In this document: positions 13,784 to 22,883 of the stretch, one piece after another
Numbering within the stretch: position 1 is the stretch's first letter
Layout: every line of letters begins with the position of its first letter
Origin: Alphaproteobacteria bacterium
Lineage (GTDB): Bacteria; Pseudomonadota; Alphaproteobacteria; Micavibrionales; UBA2020
NCBI GenBank assembly: GCA_004297545.1
Contig: SCTB01000147.1
Coordinates: forward strand, 1 to 40,455
Direction: 5' to 3'
Length of the DNA: 40,455 nucleotides
Program-made: the position numbers and the translations under genes
Notes under the pieces: generated by a model
What the model saw: only the letters and a program-made list of their open reading frames with translations
What the model was told of the DNA's origin: nothing
Database searches by the model: none

Positions 13784-16552
13784 ATGGCACTGAAGAAAGA
13801 TTTTCTCTTTGACCCGGAACGCAACCCCCTCTACCGCGAAGATTATCGCCCCACGGAATATAAAATTCCGAAGGTGAAGCTGCACATCAGCCTCGACGAA
13901 GAGAAGACGGTCGTCAAAAGCCATATCGACGTGAACCGCAATCCCGATAACCCGGTCGGCGGCCCGCTCATTCTTGATGGCGAAGATCTGCGCCTTGTTT
14001 CCCTGAAAATCACCGAGAACGGCGTCACGCGCGAGCTCGACAAGAGCGAATATGCCGTCACGGATCAGAACCTCATCCTCAAGCGCCCGCCGGCGCAGCC
14101 CTTCTCGCTCGACATCGAGACGGAAGTGAATCCTTCCGCCAACACGAAACTGTCGGGCATTTATATGGCGGGCGATATCCTGTGCTCGCAGTGCGAGGCG
14201 CAGGGCTTCCGCCGCATCACCTATTTCCTCGACCGCCCGGACAACCTCGCCACCTTCGGCGTAACGCTGGAAGGCGACAAGGACAAATTCCCCATCCTGC
14301 TCTCCAACGGCAACGGCGACTATAAGACGACGACCGATATCGGCGACAACCGCCATTCCATCACCTGGAACGACCCCTGGCCGAAGCCCAGCTATCTCTT
14401 CGCCATCGTCGCGGGCGACATGAAAGTGCTGGAAGACAAATTCACGACCATGAGCGGCAAGGACGTGGATCTCCGCATCGTCGTGCAGCCCGGCTACGAA
14501 AACCAGATTACCTGGGCGATGGATTCCATCAAGCGGGCGATGGCATGGGACGAAAAACGCTATGGCCGCGAATACGACCTCGACGTCTTCCACATCGCCG
14601 CCGTTGATAAATTCAACGCGGGCGCGATGGAGAACAAGAGCCTCAACGTATTCAACGTCTCCTGCCTTGTGGGCAGCCCCGAAACCTCCACCGACGACGA
14701 GCTGATTTATATCGAAGCCGTCCTCGGCCACGAATACTTCCACAACTATTCCGGCGACCGCGTGACCTTGCGCGACTGGTTTGAGCTTACCCTGAAGGAA
14801 GGCTTCACCGTCCTGCGCGACCGCCAGTTCACCGAAGACATGCATTCGCAGGCCATCAAGCGCATCAACGACGCGACCGGCCTGAAATCCGCGCAGTTCA
14901 TGGAAGATTCAAGCCCCCTTTCCCACCCCATCCGCCCCGACAAGGTGGAGGAGTTCGAGAACATCTACACCGGCACCATCTACGAAAAAGGCTCGCATGT
15001 GCTGGGCATGCTTTATACGATGCTGGGCCCGCAAACCTGGCGCGCTGCGACCGACGAATATTTCAGCCGCTTCGACGGCAAGGCCGTCACCTGCGATGAT
15101 TTCGTGAACGTGATGGAAGAAGTATCCGGCCGCGACCTGTCGCAGTTCCGCCGCTGGTACAAGCAGTCCGGCACGCCGGAAATTTCCTATTTCGGCAAGT
15201 ATGATGAGGCGGCGAAGACCTATACGCTGACGCTCTCGCAGCGGACCAAGCCCACGCACGACCAGGCGGTGAAGGAGGATTTGCTTATCCCCGTCGCCGT
15301 CGGCCTGATCGGCCAGAGCGGCAAGGACGTGCCGCTGGTTCTGGAAGGCGACAAGTGCAAGACGTTCGAGACGACCCGCGTGCTGAACCTGACCCAGTCT
15401 TCGCAGACCTTCGTGTTCCACAACGTGCCGGGCCCCGTGACGCCCTCCGTCCTGCGCAACTTCTCCGCGCCGGTGAAAGTGGTCACGCAGCCGACGGATG
15501 AGGAGCTCATCTTCCGCATGGCGCATGACTCCGACCCCTACAACAAATACGAAGCGACCGAGCGCCTGATGATCAAGACGCTGCATGGCCTCATCAAGGA
15601 CGTGCAGGACGATATCCCCCTGACCATCAGCCCCGATTTCATCGCGGCCTATGGCAACAACGTGGCGAACGCGCTCGACGGCGACAAGATGTTCAACGCC
15701 CTGACGCTGCAGCTGCCGCCCTATAACCTGATCACGCAGGACCTCAAAGTTCTCGACCCCGACGCGGTGCAGGAGGCGATTTCCTTCCTGCGCAAGACGC
15801 TGGCCACGACCTTCGAGGCCGAATTCCGCGATATCTACAAGCAGACGGAAGCCCCGGCAGGCGAAAAATACGACGTGTCGAAAGAACAGGTCGGCCGCCG
15901 CGAGCTGCATGACACCAGCCTGTCGTTCCTCGGCAAGCTGCAGACGCCCGAAATGGCGGCGAAGGCCTATACGCAATACACCACGGCCACCAACATGACG
16001 GAAAAGCTTTCCGCCCTCTCCACGCTCTCCCGTATCCCGCCGTCGGGCGCCGCCGACTCGCGCCAGATCGCGCTGGATGACTTCTATGAGAAGTTCAAGG
16101 GCGACAACAACGTCATCGACAAGTGGCTGTCGCTCAACGCCTCCATTCCCGACGGCGACCCGCTGGCGCGCGTGAAAAGCCTGCTCAGCCACCCCAGCTA
16201 TGATGAAACCAACCCGAACAAGGTCTATGCCCTGATCGGCGGTTTCATCGGCGGCAACCCGAAACTGTTCCACAACAAAGACGGCTCGGGCTACCAGTTC
16301 CTGGCGGATGTCGTCATCCATATGAACGAGGTCAACCCGAAGACCGCGGCGGGCCTCGCCAAACGCTTCACGCAGTTCAAGCGCTATGACGCCGAGCGTC
16401 AGGCCCTCATGATCCGCGAGATGGAACGCATCATGCAGACGCCCCAGCTCGAAACCGGGATCAAGGAAATCCTCGGCAAAGCCCTCGAAACCGCCAAGCC
16501 CGCCAACGACAACGCGGCGGCGGCCAAGCCAGCGATCAAAAAGCCGGGGTAA
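13784..16552 (+). CDS. pepN: aminopeptidase N (M1 family)
   Basis: A 922-residue M1 zinc aminopeptidase of the E. coli PepN type (about 870 residues there), which removes N-terminal residues from peptides in the cytoplasm. The substrate-binding GAMEN motif lies at 280-284. The zinc site HEYFH is at 316-320 with the third ligand Glu339 in LTLKEG. The N-terminal barrel has YKIPKVKLHISLDEEKTVV, and the C-terminal alpha-helical part matches the DUF3458/ARM-like domain of PepN (RWYKQSGTPEISY onward). The last 30 residues are an Ala/Lys-rich extension. Preceded by GGCGGAG and an ATG at 13784; no signal peptide. It stands alone, with a palindromic repeat downstream in place of a standard terminator. 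Confidence 0.97.
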   Translation: MALKKDFLFDPERNPLYREDYRPTEYKIPKVKLHISLDEEKTVVKSHIDVNRNPDNPVGGPLILDGEDLRLVSLKITENGVTRELDKSEYAVTDQNLILKRPPAQPFSLDIETEVNPSANTKLSGIYMAGDILCSQCEAQGFRRITYFLDRPDNLATFGVTLEGDKDKFPILLSNGNGDYKTTTDIGDNRHSITWNDPWPKPSYLFAIVAGDMKVLEDKFTTMSGKDVDLRIVVQPGYENQITWAMDSIKRAMAWDEKRYGREYDLDVFHIAAVDKFNAGAMENKSLNVFNVSCLVGSPETSTDDELIYIEAVLGHEYFHNYSGDRVTLRDWFELTLKEGFTVLRDRQFTEDMHSQAIKRINDATGLKSAQFMEDSSPLSHPIRPDKVEEFENIYTGTIYEKGSHVLGMLYTMLGPQTWRAATDEYFSRFDGKAVTCDDFVNVMEEVSGRDLSQFRRWYKQSGTPEISYFGKYDEAAKTYTLTLSQRTKPTHDQAVKEDLLIPVAVGLIGQSGKDVPLVLEGDKCKTFETTRVLNLTQSSQTFVFHNVPGPVTPSVLRNFSAPVKVVTQPTDEELIFRMAHDSDPYNKYEATERLMIKTLHGLIKDVQDDIPLTISPDFIAAYGNNVANALDGDKMFNALTLQLPPYNLITQDLKVLDPDAVQEAISFLRKTLATTFEAEFRDIYKQTEAPAGEKYDVSKEQVGRRELHDTSLSFLGKLQTPEMAAKAYTQYTTATNMTEKLSALSTLSRIPPSGAADSRQIALDDFYEKFKGDNNVIDKWLSLNASIPDGDPLARVKSLLSHPSYDETNPNKVYALIGGFIGGNPKLFHNKDGSGYQFLADVVIHMNEVNPKTAAGLAKRFTQFKRYDAERQALMIREMERIMQTPQLETGIKEILGKALETAKPANDNAAAAKPAIKKPG

Positions 16553-16560
16553 AAATATCT

Positions 16561-16725
16561 TGTCATCCCGGACAAGTGACGGCGAAGCCGGAACGCCGAT
16601 CCGGGACCCAGGAGTAAATCCAAACCGCTTCGCGGTTTGCCTCTAACGAGCGCCTCACGGCGCAAGTAAATGCTGGGTCCCTGTTCACGGCTCGCCAAGG
16701 CTCGCCTACAGGGACGACACCGGGA
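16561..16725. repeat. composite palindromic repeat downstream of pepN
   Basis: About 165 bases made of nested inverted repeats: GTCATCCCGG at the left, GGGACCCA near 16604 matched by TGGGTCCC at 16674, a hairpin CAAACCGCTTCGCGGTTTG around 16621, and CGACACCGGG at the right. No ORF. It sits between the convergent stops of pepN and the ankyrin-like gene and probably ends transcription from both sides. Confidence 0.65.
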
Positions 16726-16729
16726 TTGA

Positions 16730-17269
16730 TTATTTCTTGAAGTGCAGCGGCTTCATAAGCCCGATCGCCTGCGACGTGTCGTCTGTGGCGGGCTCGGGGA
16801 TGTCTGAGCCTGCCGGCGGCACGGATTTCGTCCCGTATTTTTCCGCATATTCCTGATCGCTCAGATTGCTGAAAGGATTAAACGGCCGCACCTGACGGAT
16901 ACTCTTTTTGGCCTCCGCATCGCTGATAATACCAAGACGGGCGCTGTGCTTCAGCAGCACATTGATCATCTCCGCGTTTTCCATTTTTCCATTTTCGGCG
17001 TTCTCGGCGATCATCAGTGCGGTATTGCCGGCCGGGTCCTGTTTCTCGAGCATGCGTTTCGCCAGCTTGTCGGAAGCGCCGGTGAGCGCCTTGTCTACTG
17101 TTTCGGCGAATGTCGCCGCCGAGTGGGTATGCGCCCCCTCCCGCGGATAAGACTGCGCCGCATACTGCCAGAGATTTTGCATGTCATTCTGCGACGGAAC
17201 ATTGAACAGGCGCGACAGGTTCGCAAAAGAACCCTTGGGCCCTTCCATCGCTTGCAGCCAGTTCGGCAT
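16730..17269 (-). CDS. ankyrin-like hypothetical protein (179 aa)
   Basis: A 179-residue soluble protein. One ankyrin-like repeat is visible at about residues 77-108 (DPAGNTALMIAENAENGKME, then INVLLKHSA); the rest, from MPNWLQAMEGPKGSFANLSR to a Pro-rich tail ending HFKK, has no recognised domain. The start is the ATG at 17269 with GAGGAG 7 bases upstream; an earlier in-frame start at 17284 lacks a site. A partner-binding role is inferred from the repeat only. The microprotein gene at 17396-17566 lies upstream on the same strand. Confidence 0.7.
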   Translation of the reverse strand: MPNWLQAMEGPKGSFANLSRLFNVPSQNDMQNLWQYAAQSYPREGAHTHSAATFAETVDKALTGASDKLAKRMLEKQDPAGNTALMIAENAENGKMENAEMINVLLKHSARLGIISDAEAKKSIRQVRPFNPFSNLSDQEYAEKYGTKSVPPAGSDIPEPATDDTSQAIGLMKPLHFKK

Positions 17270-17395
17270 ATCGGTTCTCCTCAAGAATCCTGAGTTTTAT
17301 TTCTATGACGATTATAAGACTTTCGCGTTAAGGAAGGTTTAAATATGTGAAATTGCGTTTCTATTTGAAAAACAAGCAGAAACCGGAGAAAAAAG

Positions 17396-17566
17396 TCAGA
17401 CGGAAACATCCACATTCCGCCCACGCGCGGAATTGTCGCTGCTGCGCGCCGTGGTCGCCCTGTCGCTGCCCTCATGCGGGGAGTTCGTTTTGGTATGCAG
17501 CGGCGCCGGTTTCTGCGGCGGAGGTGGTGGCGGCGGCCGCGAGGTGCTGACGGATGAGACGGACAT
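17396..17566 (-). CDS. 56-residue Pro-rich microprotein
   Basis: An ORF of 56 codons from an ATG at 17566, with AGGGGAG about 8 bases upstream. It starts MSVSSVSTSR, has seven prolines in a row, a polar disordered middle, and ends SARGRNVDVSV. No family is recognised, but the C-terminus matches the pattern in the YjfB-like protein (GRGQALDISV) and the microprotein at 2147-2320 (GRGQLLNIKA). That shared ending and the good ribosome site are the reasons to call it. A larger frame covering the same bases on the same strand (17281-17826) reads through a dispersed repeat and is rejected. Confidence 0.6.
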   Translation of the reverse strand: MSVSSVSTSRPPPPPPPQKPAPLHTKTNSPHEGSDRATTARSSDNSARGRNVDVSV

Positions 17567-17685
17567 CTTAAAATCTCCCCTCTTTTAATTATCTCATAAA
17601 CACGGGGATATGGCGACTGAATGGGGATATATGGGCGATAAATCATGGGCTTAAACAAGTGCGCCGCCCTCCCCTCAAGAGCTGT

Positions 17686-17816
17686 CATCACGGCGAAAGC
17701 CGGGATCTCACGCGCGAAGCGCGCCTTCATAAATTGCAGGCCGAAGGCCTGCGAGATCCCGGCTGTCATGCACCGCATGCAATGCATGGCGCCGGGATGA
17801 CAGAAGAAGGTGGCGG
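17686..17816. repeat. composite palindromic repeat element
   Basis: A mosaic of inverted repeats: GCCGGGATCTC at 17699-17709 pairs with GAGATCCCGGC at 17753-17763, enclosing hairpins CGCGCGAAGCGCGCC and CAGGCCGAAGGCCTGC. A further outer match (GTCATC at the left, GATGACAG at the right) extends it. Together with 17817-17945, where I see no gene, it fills the gap between the microprotein start and the SseB-like pseudogene. Confidence 0.65.
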
Positions 17817-17945
17817 AACGTCCCAATTTGGGAAATCACACGACAAATTGGATTGGGGCGCCGGAAAGAGGTATCGTTTTGGGAATGGTTTACGGATGAA
17901 ACATTATCAGAACAAGTAGAGTTTTATACCCGAGCCCCCTGCCGC

Positions 17946-18347
17946 ATGAAAATCAATGATGAACTTATAGCGACACTTAAAGGATTAAAACGCGATCCGG
18001 CGTTAGTAGTAACCCTGTATTAGCAACTTTTTGCCGGACGCTTCTGGGCGATTGCCCAAAAATCCTCTGATGCTCTTGAGCATTTAAATTTTCTGACTTA
18101 TCCGTCGAGCAACAAGGTGCGTGAGCTTCCAATTTTCACTGATCCGAAACATCATTTAGTGTCTCAACTGAGTGCTCAGACTGCCGATTCCATGGTTATA
18201 GAAGCTGAAGGAAAAAGTTTGTGGCCGAGAATGCTGAACATTGTGGTAACAGGAGAATGTGAAGTAGCGGTTGATCCGGGTGAAGAGCACGGTATCCGCA
18301 TCACTAGAGAAATGATTTTGGGAATGGTAAAAACCCACAGCAATTGA
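17946..18347 (+). pseudogene. SseB-like N-terminal domain gene with an in-frame amber codon
   Basis: One frame runs from an ATG at 17946 to a TGA at 18347 (133 codons), interrupted only by TAG at 18021-18023 (codon 26). Ignoring it, the product is a single SseB N-terminal-type domain: LKRDPALVVTLY, stop, QLFAGRFWAIAQ, VRELPIFTDPKHHLVSQL, then LNIVVTGECEVAVDPGEEHG and ITREMILGMVKTHSN. The pattern of P-x-F-T-D followed by a late V-x-x-x-P-G-x-E is typical. SseB-domain proteins are linked in E. coli to enhanced serine sensitivity; the role here is unknown. Codon use is AT-richer than in neighbours, which suggests transfer. Either the gene is dead, or translation restarts downstream (a GTG at 18117), or this is a base error. 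Confidence 0.65.
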
Positions 18348-18394
18348 GTCGTCCAATTTTCCACAATGGCAATTATCCCACCCCGATAATCCCC

Positions 18395-19180
18395 CTACCT
18401 CCTGTTCGTCCCCATCTCAATCTCCATCCCGTCCCATGCCGGCCTGATATGCGGCGGGAGTTCTTCGCAGAGGGTCTTGTAATCCATATGCGTGCTGAGG
18501 ACGGTCAGGTAGGTCATTTTGGGTTTCAAAATATCCGCCCATTCTTTCACCTGCCGCAGGGTCGCATGGGTCATGGGGGTTTCGCGGTGATAGGCGGCGC
18601 CGTCGACGAGCCAGGTTTCGATGCCTTTCAGGCTCTGCAGCGATTTCTCATTCATTTTCGCGACATCGACGCTATAGGCGAAATCGCCGAAGCGGAAGCC
18701 GAGCGACAGGCAGGCGGTATGGTCCTGCTCATAGCTTTGCACTTCGATATCGCCGATCCTGAAGCGGTCGTAATTCTGGATGATGTTCCGGTTCAGGAAT
18801 TCGACGTAAAGGTCCTTGAACTTGGGCTGGAACAGATAGGGCCAGCGGCGCTCGATCTCGTCGAGGGTTTCCTGGTTGCTGTAGATGTCGATAAGCTTGT
18901 TGGAATGATAGGCGATGACGCGCAGGTCATCGATTCCATTCACATGGTCGTTATGCGCGTGGGAGAACAGCACGCCGTCGAGCTTCTGTAGCGCCAGCCG
19001 GTTCAGGTGAATGCGCAGGTCATAGGTCGCGTCGACAAGGATATTCGTCTCTTTCGACTGCACAAGGATGGAGGCGCGCGTGCGGTGGTTTTTCTCCTCC
19101 GACGGGTCGCATTTGCCCCAGAACCCGCCCGCCGCCGGCGTGCCCAGCGACGCCCCGCACCCCAGTACCGTAATTTTCAT
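18395..19180 (-). CDS. MBL-fold metal-dependent hydrolase, PhnP-like (261 aa)
   Basis: A 261-residue beta-lactamase fold phosphodiesterase-like protein. The N-terminus KITVLGCGASLGTPAAGGFW is typical of this group. The metal motif is SHAHNDH (H74, H76, D78, H79), followed later by YEQDHTACLSLGFRFGDFAY, DGAAYHRETPMTHAT, and LTVLSTHMDY with the last His ligand. Relatives include PhnP (cyclic phosphate phosphodiesterase) and RNase Z-like enzymes; the substrate here is unknown. Its ATG overlaps the tatD stop by 4 bases (ATGA), so the two are translationally coupled, an arrangement I recall in many Alphaproteobacteria. Confidence 0.92.
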   Translation of the reverse strand: MKITVLGCGASLGTPAAGGFWGKCDPSEEKNHRTRASILVQSKETNILVDATYDLRIHLNRLALQKLDGVLFSHAHNDHVNGIDDLRVIAYHSNKLIDIYSNQETLDEIERRWPYLFQPKFKDLYVEFLNRNIIQNYDRFRIGDIEVQSYEQDHTACLSLGFRFGDFAYSVDVAKMNEKSLQSLKGIETWLVDGAAYHRETPMTHATLRQVKEWADILKPKMTYLTVLSTHMDYKTLCEELPPHIRPAWDGMEIEMGTNRR

Positions 19181-19962
19181 TGCCGTTTCGCCTTGTCGAA
19201 GAGTTTGAAGAAGTTTTCCGTCGTCTGATTTGCGACGGTTTCCGCCGTGAGGCCTTTGAGGTCCGCCACCATCTGCGCCGTATGCACGACGAAGGCGGGC
19301 TCGTTGCGCTTGCCGCGGTGCGGCACGGGGGCGAGATAGGGGCTGTCGGTTTCCACGAGGATGCGGTCCATCGGCACGTGTTTCACCACGTCGCGCAGTT
19401 CTTCCGCTTTCTTGAAGGTGATAATGCCCGAAAACGAGATATGAAAGCCGAGCGCCAGCGATTCATCCGCCAGCTTGCGCCCGCCGGAAAAGCAATGCAT
19501 GACGCCCCTGACCTTCCCCTGCCCGGCCTCGCGCATGACTTTAATCGTATCGTCGTCCGCGTCGCGGGTATGGATGATCAGCGGCAGGCCCGTTTCCCCT
19601 GCCGCCTCGATATGCGTCGCGAAAACGCGCTGCTGTTCTTCGGGCGGGGAATGTTTGTAATAGTAATCCAGCCCCGTCTCACCGATGCCCGCGACCTTGG
19701 GGTCTTTGGTGAAGGCGACGATTTCGCTTTTCTTGACATTAATCTCGCCCGCATCCGCAGCATGGTGCGGGTGGGTGCCGACGGTGCAGTTGATAAAGGG
19801 ATAGGCCTTCGCGATTGCCAGCACCTGCGGGAATTTCGAGATTTCGGTGCAGATGGTCAGCATATGCCCGATGCCCGCCGACTTCGCGCGGTTGACGATT
19901 TCCGCAAGGCCTTCGGCCGCGAAATCGGGATAATCAAGATGGCAGTGGCTGTCGACGAGCAT
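19177..19962 (-). CDS. TatD family metal-dependent nuclease / YcfH-like hydrolase
   Basis: A 261-residue TIM-barrel metallohydrolase of the TatD family. The N-terminal metal motif is VDSHCHLDYPDF; further ligands lie in GIGETGLDYYYKHSP (Glu), LIIHTRDADDD (His), GVMHCFSGG (His) and LVETDSPYLAP (Asp). TatD proteins are cytoplasmic DNases or deoxyribonuclease-like enzymes and the group next to metG is often called YcfH. It follows metG on the same strand, separated by a 131-base palindromic repeat, and overlaps the MBL hydrolase gene by 4 bases. Confidence 0.95.
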   Translation of the reverse strand: MLVDSHCHLDYPDFAAEGLAEIVNRAKSAGIGHMLTICTEISKFPQVLAIAKAYPFINCTVGTHPHHAADAGEINVKKSEIVAFTKDPKVAGIGETGLDYYYKHSPPEEQQRVFATHIEAAGETGLPLIIHTRDADDDTIKVMREAGQGKVRGVMHCFSGGRKLADESLALGFHISFSGIITFKKAEELRDVVKHVPMDRILVETDSPYLAPVPHRGKRNEPAFVVHTAQMVADLKGLTAETVANQTTENFFKLFDKAKRQ

Positions 19963-20004
19963 GGTTCTTTTATATATTCCTTTTCCGCAGGAAAAGCCGT
20001 TAGT

Positions 20005-20135
20005 CCCCTCTCCTTTGGGAGAGGGCTAGGGTGAGGGTACTATCAAACCATCGACTATGGCAAGTGCTGCACGGAGTACCCTCACCTTCCCACGCCTTCG
20101 GCGCGGGCCCCTTCCTCTCCCAAAGGAGAGGAGAG
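20005..20135. repeat. 131-base inverted-repeat element between metG and tatD
   Basis: Outer arms CTCTCCTTTGGGAGAGG at 20008-20024 and its exact complement at 20114-20130 (17 bases), inner arms AGGGTGAGGGTAC at 20028-20040 and GTACCCTCACCTT at 20076-20088 (12 of 13 paired). This is the common proteobacterial dispersed repeat with the CTCTCC...GAGAGGG...GGGTGAGGG signature. It interrupts the otherwise tight metG-tatD run. Confidence 0.75.
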
Positions 20136-21701
20136 TCACGCCGTCTTTTCCTGCAGTTCATCCACATAGCGCGGGAAGACGCCCGCAGGCGCCGGCAGCG
20201 CCGTGCCGGGCTGCAGCGCATGGGTCGAGCCCATGAAACTGAAATCCCGCGCATTCGCCGCGACCGCCACCTGGTCGAGGATCTTGTTCGCCGCGACCGG
20301 GGTGAAGGGCTGCAGGATGATGCCGAGGTTGCGGATGACCTCCGCCAGCACGAAAAGTACCGTCGCCATACGCGGCGGATTGGTTTTCTTCAGGGTCCAG
20401 GGTGCCTGCGCGTCGATGTAGAGGTTCGCGGCATTAGCGACATGCACGATTTCCTCGATCGCGCGGCTGAAATGCAGTTTTTCGAACTCCCCGCGCACGG
20501 CGATGAGCAGCGCCTGCCCTGCCTTGTCGAGCAGCTGGTGGTCGGCGTCTTCCAGAATGTCCGGCTTGGGCACCTTGCCCTCGCAGTTCTTGGCAATCTG
20601 CGACAGCGTGCGCTGGCACAGGTTGCCGATGTTGTTCGCCAGCTCCGCATTGATGCGGTTGCCCAGCAGTTCGTAAGAAATGTCGCCATCCTGCCCGAAG
20701 GTGACTTCGCGCATGAGGCCGTAACGCGTCTGGTCGACGCCGAAACGCGACACAAGATCCTGCGGCGAAATGACGTTGCCGACGGATTTCGACATTTTCT
20801 CCCCGCGCGTGAGCAGAAAGCCGTGGCCGAAAACGCGCTTGGGCAGCGGCAGCCCCGCCGACATCAGGAAGGCGGGCCAGTAAACGGCGTGGAAGCGCAC
20901 GATGTCTTTGCCGATAAGATGCACATCGGCAGGCCAGTATTTTTTGAACTGTCCCTGCTTGTCCTCCGGGTAGCCGATGGCGCTGATATAGTTGGTCAGC
21001 GCGTCGACCCAGACGTACATGATATGGTCTTTGGCATTGGGCACCTTGACGCCCCAGTCAAAGCTGGTGCGGGAAATGGAAAGGTCTTTCAGGCCCTGCT
21101 TCACAAAACTCGTGACCTCGTTCTTGCGGAACGAAGGCTGGATGAAATCGGGGTGCGCCTCGTAATAGTCGAGCAGCTTCTGTGTATAGGACGACAGCTT
21201 GAAGAAATAGCTTTCTTCCTCCATCCAGTGCACTTCGGTGCCGGTGGATTTGGCGACCTTCTTGCCGTCGGGACGAACTTCCAGTTCATCCTCGCCGTAG
21301 AAAGCTTCGTCGCGCTCGGAATACCAGCCGGCGTATTTGTTCAGGTAGATGTCGCCGGCATCCTGCATCTTGCCCCAGATGGCTTGGCAGGCGTCCTTGT
21401 GGAACTGGGAGGTGGTGCGGATGAACTGGTCCTGGCTGACGTTCATCTGCTGGCACATCTCGATGAACAGCGCCGCGATCTCGTCGCAGAATTCCTGCGG
21501 CTGTTTGCCCTTGGCGACGGCCGTTTTCTGCACCTTCTGCCCGTGCTCATCCGTGCCGGTCAGGAAATAGACGTCGAAACCGTCCAGCCGCTTGAACCGC
21601 GCCATCACATCGGCCGCGATCGCCTCATAGGCATGACCGATATGCGGGGGGCCGTTGACGTAGGAAATCGCCGTCGTGATGTAGAAATGCGGTTTGGTCA
21701 T
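20136..21701 (-). CDS. metG: methionyl-tRNA synthetase
   Basis: A 521-residue class I aminoacyl-tRNA synthetase that charges tRNA-Met. The HIGH motif is [20 protein letters not shown] (residues 20-23), the KMSKS motif is [11 protein letters not shown] (about 302-306), and [16 protein letters not shown] and [20 protein letters not shown] are typical core segments. The zinc-binding knuckle between [16 protein letters not shown] and [14 protein letters not shown] lacks Cys pairs, which is the usual short form in this class, and there is no C-terminal tRNA-binding domain. The ATG at 21701 lies 12 bases after the holB stop. Part of the tmk-holB-metG run. Confidence 0.97.
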   Translation of the reverse strand: MTKPHFYITTAISYVNGPPHIGHAYEAIAADVMARFKRLDGFDVYFLTGTDEHGQKVQKTAVAKGKQPQEFCDEIAALFIEMCQQMNVSQDQFIRTTSQFHKDACQAIWGKMQDAGDIYLNKYAGWYSERDEAFYGEDELEVRPDGKKVAKSTGTEVHWMEEESYFFKLSSYTQKLLDYYEAHPDFIQPSFRKNEVTSFVKQGLKDLSISRTSFDWGVKVPNAKDHIMYVWVDALTNYISAIGYPEDKQGQFKKYWPADVHLIGKDIVRFHAVYWPAFLMSAGLPLPKRVFGHGFLLTRGEKMSKSVGNVISPQDLVSRFGVDQTRYGLMREVTFGQDGDISYELLGNRINAELANNIGNLCQRTLSQIAKNCEGKVPKPDILEDADHQLLDKAGQALLIAVRGEFEKLHFSRAIEEIVHVANAANLYIDAQAPWTLKKTNPPRMATVLFVLAEVIRNLGIILQPFTPVAANKILDQVAVAANARDFSFMGSTHALQPGTALPAPAGVFPRYVDELQEKTA

Positions 21702-21713
21702 CTTAAGTCACCC

Positions 21714-22883
21714 TCATATATTCAGGCCGGTATATTCCGGCTTCTGCAGCATCAGAATTGACGCCAGCAGCGCCTGACGCTTGTCGAGCGTGTAGCTTTC
21801 GGTCTGCTGGAACAGCTGCGATATTTTTTCCCATGCCGTCAGGAAATGCCGCGGCGGATAATTGGCGGCGATTTTCTGGAAGATGGCCGCGTCGCCCGGC
21901 AGCACGTCTGTCAGCGGAAGTCCGCGCGCCTGAGATCGCGCCAGCCGCTGGCACCAGCCGGTGAGTATCTCGCGCGTGGTGTCGTAGGATTGCTCGGAGC
22001 GCGAGATTTTATCGGCCAGGTCATGCGCCTTGACGATATCCATCTTCGGCAGGTTGGAAATGGCGGTGAGCAGGTCTTTGTAAAGCGCCACGCCCTTGTC
22101 CTGATGAAACTGCAGCGCCTTGCCGATGCTGCCCTCCGACAGACGGCACAGCGCGGCTTTTTCTTCCGGCGCGATGCCCGGTGAATATTTATCCAGCAGC
22201 GCGGCGACCGTCGCTTCCGGCAGCGAGTCCAAGTGGATGGTGCGGCAGCGCGAGCGGATGGTCGGCAGGAAGGTGCCCGGCTGCGTGGTGGTCAGCACCA
22301 GCACCGTCTTCGCGGGCGGTTCCTCGAGAATTTTCAGAAGCGCGTTCTGGCTGGTGCGGTTCAGGTATTCCGCCCCGTCCACAATAACGACGCGCCAGCC
22401 GCCCTCGGCCGCGGTCTTGCGCAGGAACGGCGTGATCTTCCGAACGGATTCAGCGGATATATCCTGTTTCAGCCGCCCTTTCTTTTCGTCGAACTCGCGC
22501 TCGACGACGACAAGGTCGGCATGACCGCCCGAGGCCACCCGGCGGAAGACGGCGTGATCGGGCTTGAGATAAAGGGACGACGGCTTTTCCGGTTCCCCGA
22601 ACAAACCTGCCCCCTGCTCACCCTGCGACAGCAGAAAACGCGCGAGGCGATAGGCCAGCGTCGCCTTGCCGATGCCGGGCGCGCCGGCAAGGATGATTGC
22701 ATGCGGCAGGCGGCCCTTGTTGAAATCGGCCAGCAGCGCCCTTTCTGCGGCCTCATGGCCCAGCAGTTCGGGATTGGTGCGCGGCGTCAGGTCGACAGCC
22801 TCGGGCGGCGTAATCTCGTCGACTTCCTGCGCGATTTTATCTGCGAATTCGTCTTCTTCTTCCTCGGCGAAAAGGCTAGCCAC
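21714..22883 (-). CDS. holB: DNA polymerase III subunit delta prime
   Basis: A 389-residue AAA+ clamp-loader subunit. The P-loop is ILAGAPGIGKATLAYRL, a Walker B-like VVIVDGAEYLNRTSQNALLK is followed by LEEPPAKTVLVLTTTQPGTF, and the SRC motif is TIRSRCRTIHLDSLPE. The order matches delta prime rather than DnaX (no zinc-binding Cys cluster). It loads the beta clamp on DNA together with delta and tau/gamma. It starts 8 bases inside the end of tmk, a tight overlap, and ends 12 bases before metG. The N-terminal 30 residues are acidic (FAEEEEDEFADKI), as often seen in alphaproteobacterial HolB. Confidence 0.93.
   Translation of the reverse strand: MASLFAEEEEDEFADKIAQEVDEITPPEAVDLTPRTNPELLGHEAAERALLADFNKGRLPHAIILAGAPGIGKATLAYRLARFLLSQGEQGAGLFGEPEKPSSLYLKPDHAVFRRVASGGHADLVVVEREFDEKKGRLKQDISAESVRKITPFLRKTAAEGGWRVVIVDGAEYLNRTSQNALLKILEEPPAKTVLVLTTTQPGTFLPTIRSRCRTIHLDSLPEATVAALLDKYSPGIAPEEKAALCRLSEGSIGKALQFHQDKGVALYKDLLTAISNLPKMDIVKAHDLADKISRSEQSYDTTREILTGWCQRLARSQARGLPLTDVLPGDAAIFQKIAANYPPRHFLTAWEKISQLFQQTESYTLDKRQALLASILMLQKPEYTGLNI

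Noticed and set aside
14909..16321. Minus-strand ORF of 470 codons
   Set aside because: It is the complement of pepN, whose M1 motifs are beyond doubt; composition is typical of antisense shadow.
17281..17826. Minus-strand ORF of 181 codons
   Set aside because: It reads through a dispersed repeat and covers the better-supported 56-codon microprotein frame; Arg-rich nonsense in the middle.
20031..21761. Plus-strand ORF of 576 codons
   Set aside because: It is antisense to metG and starts in a palindromic repeat.
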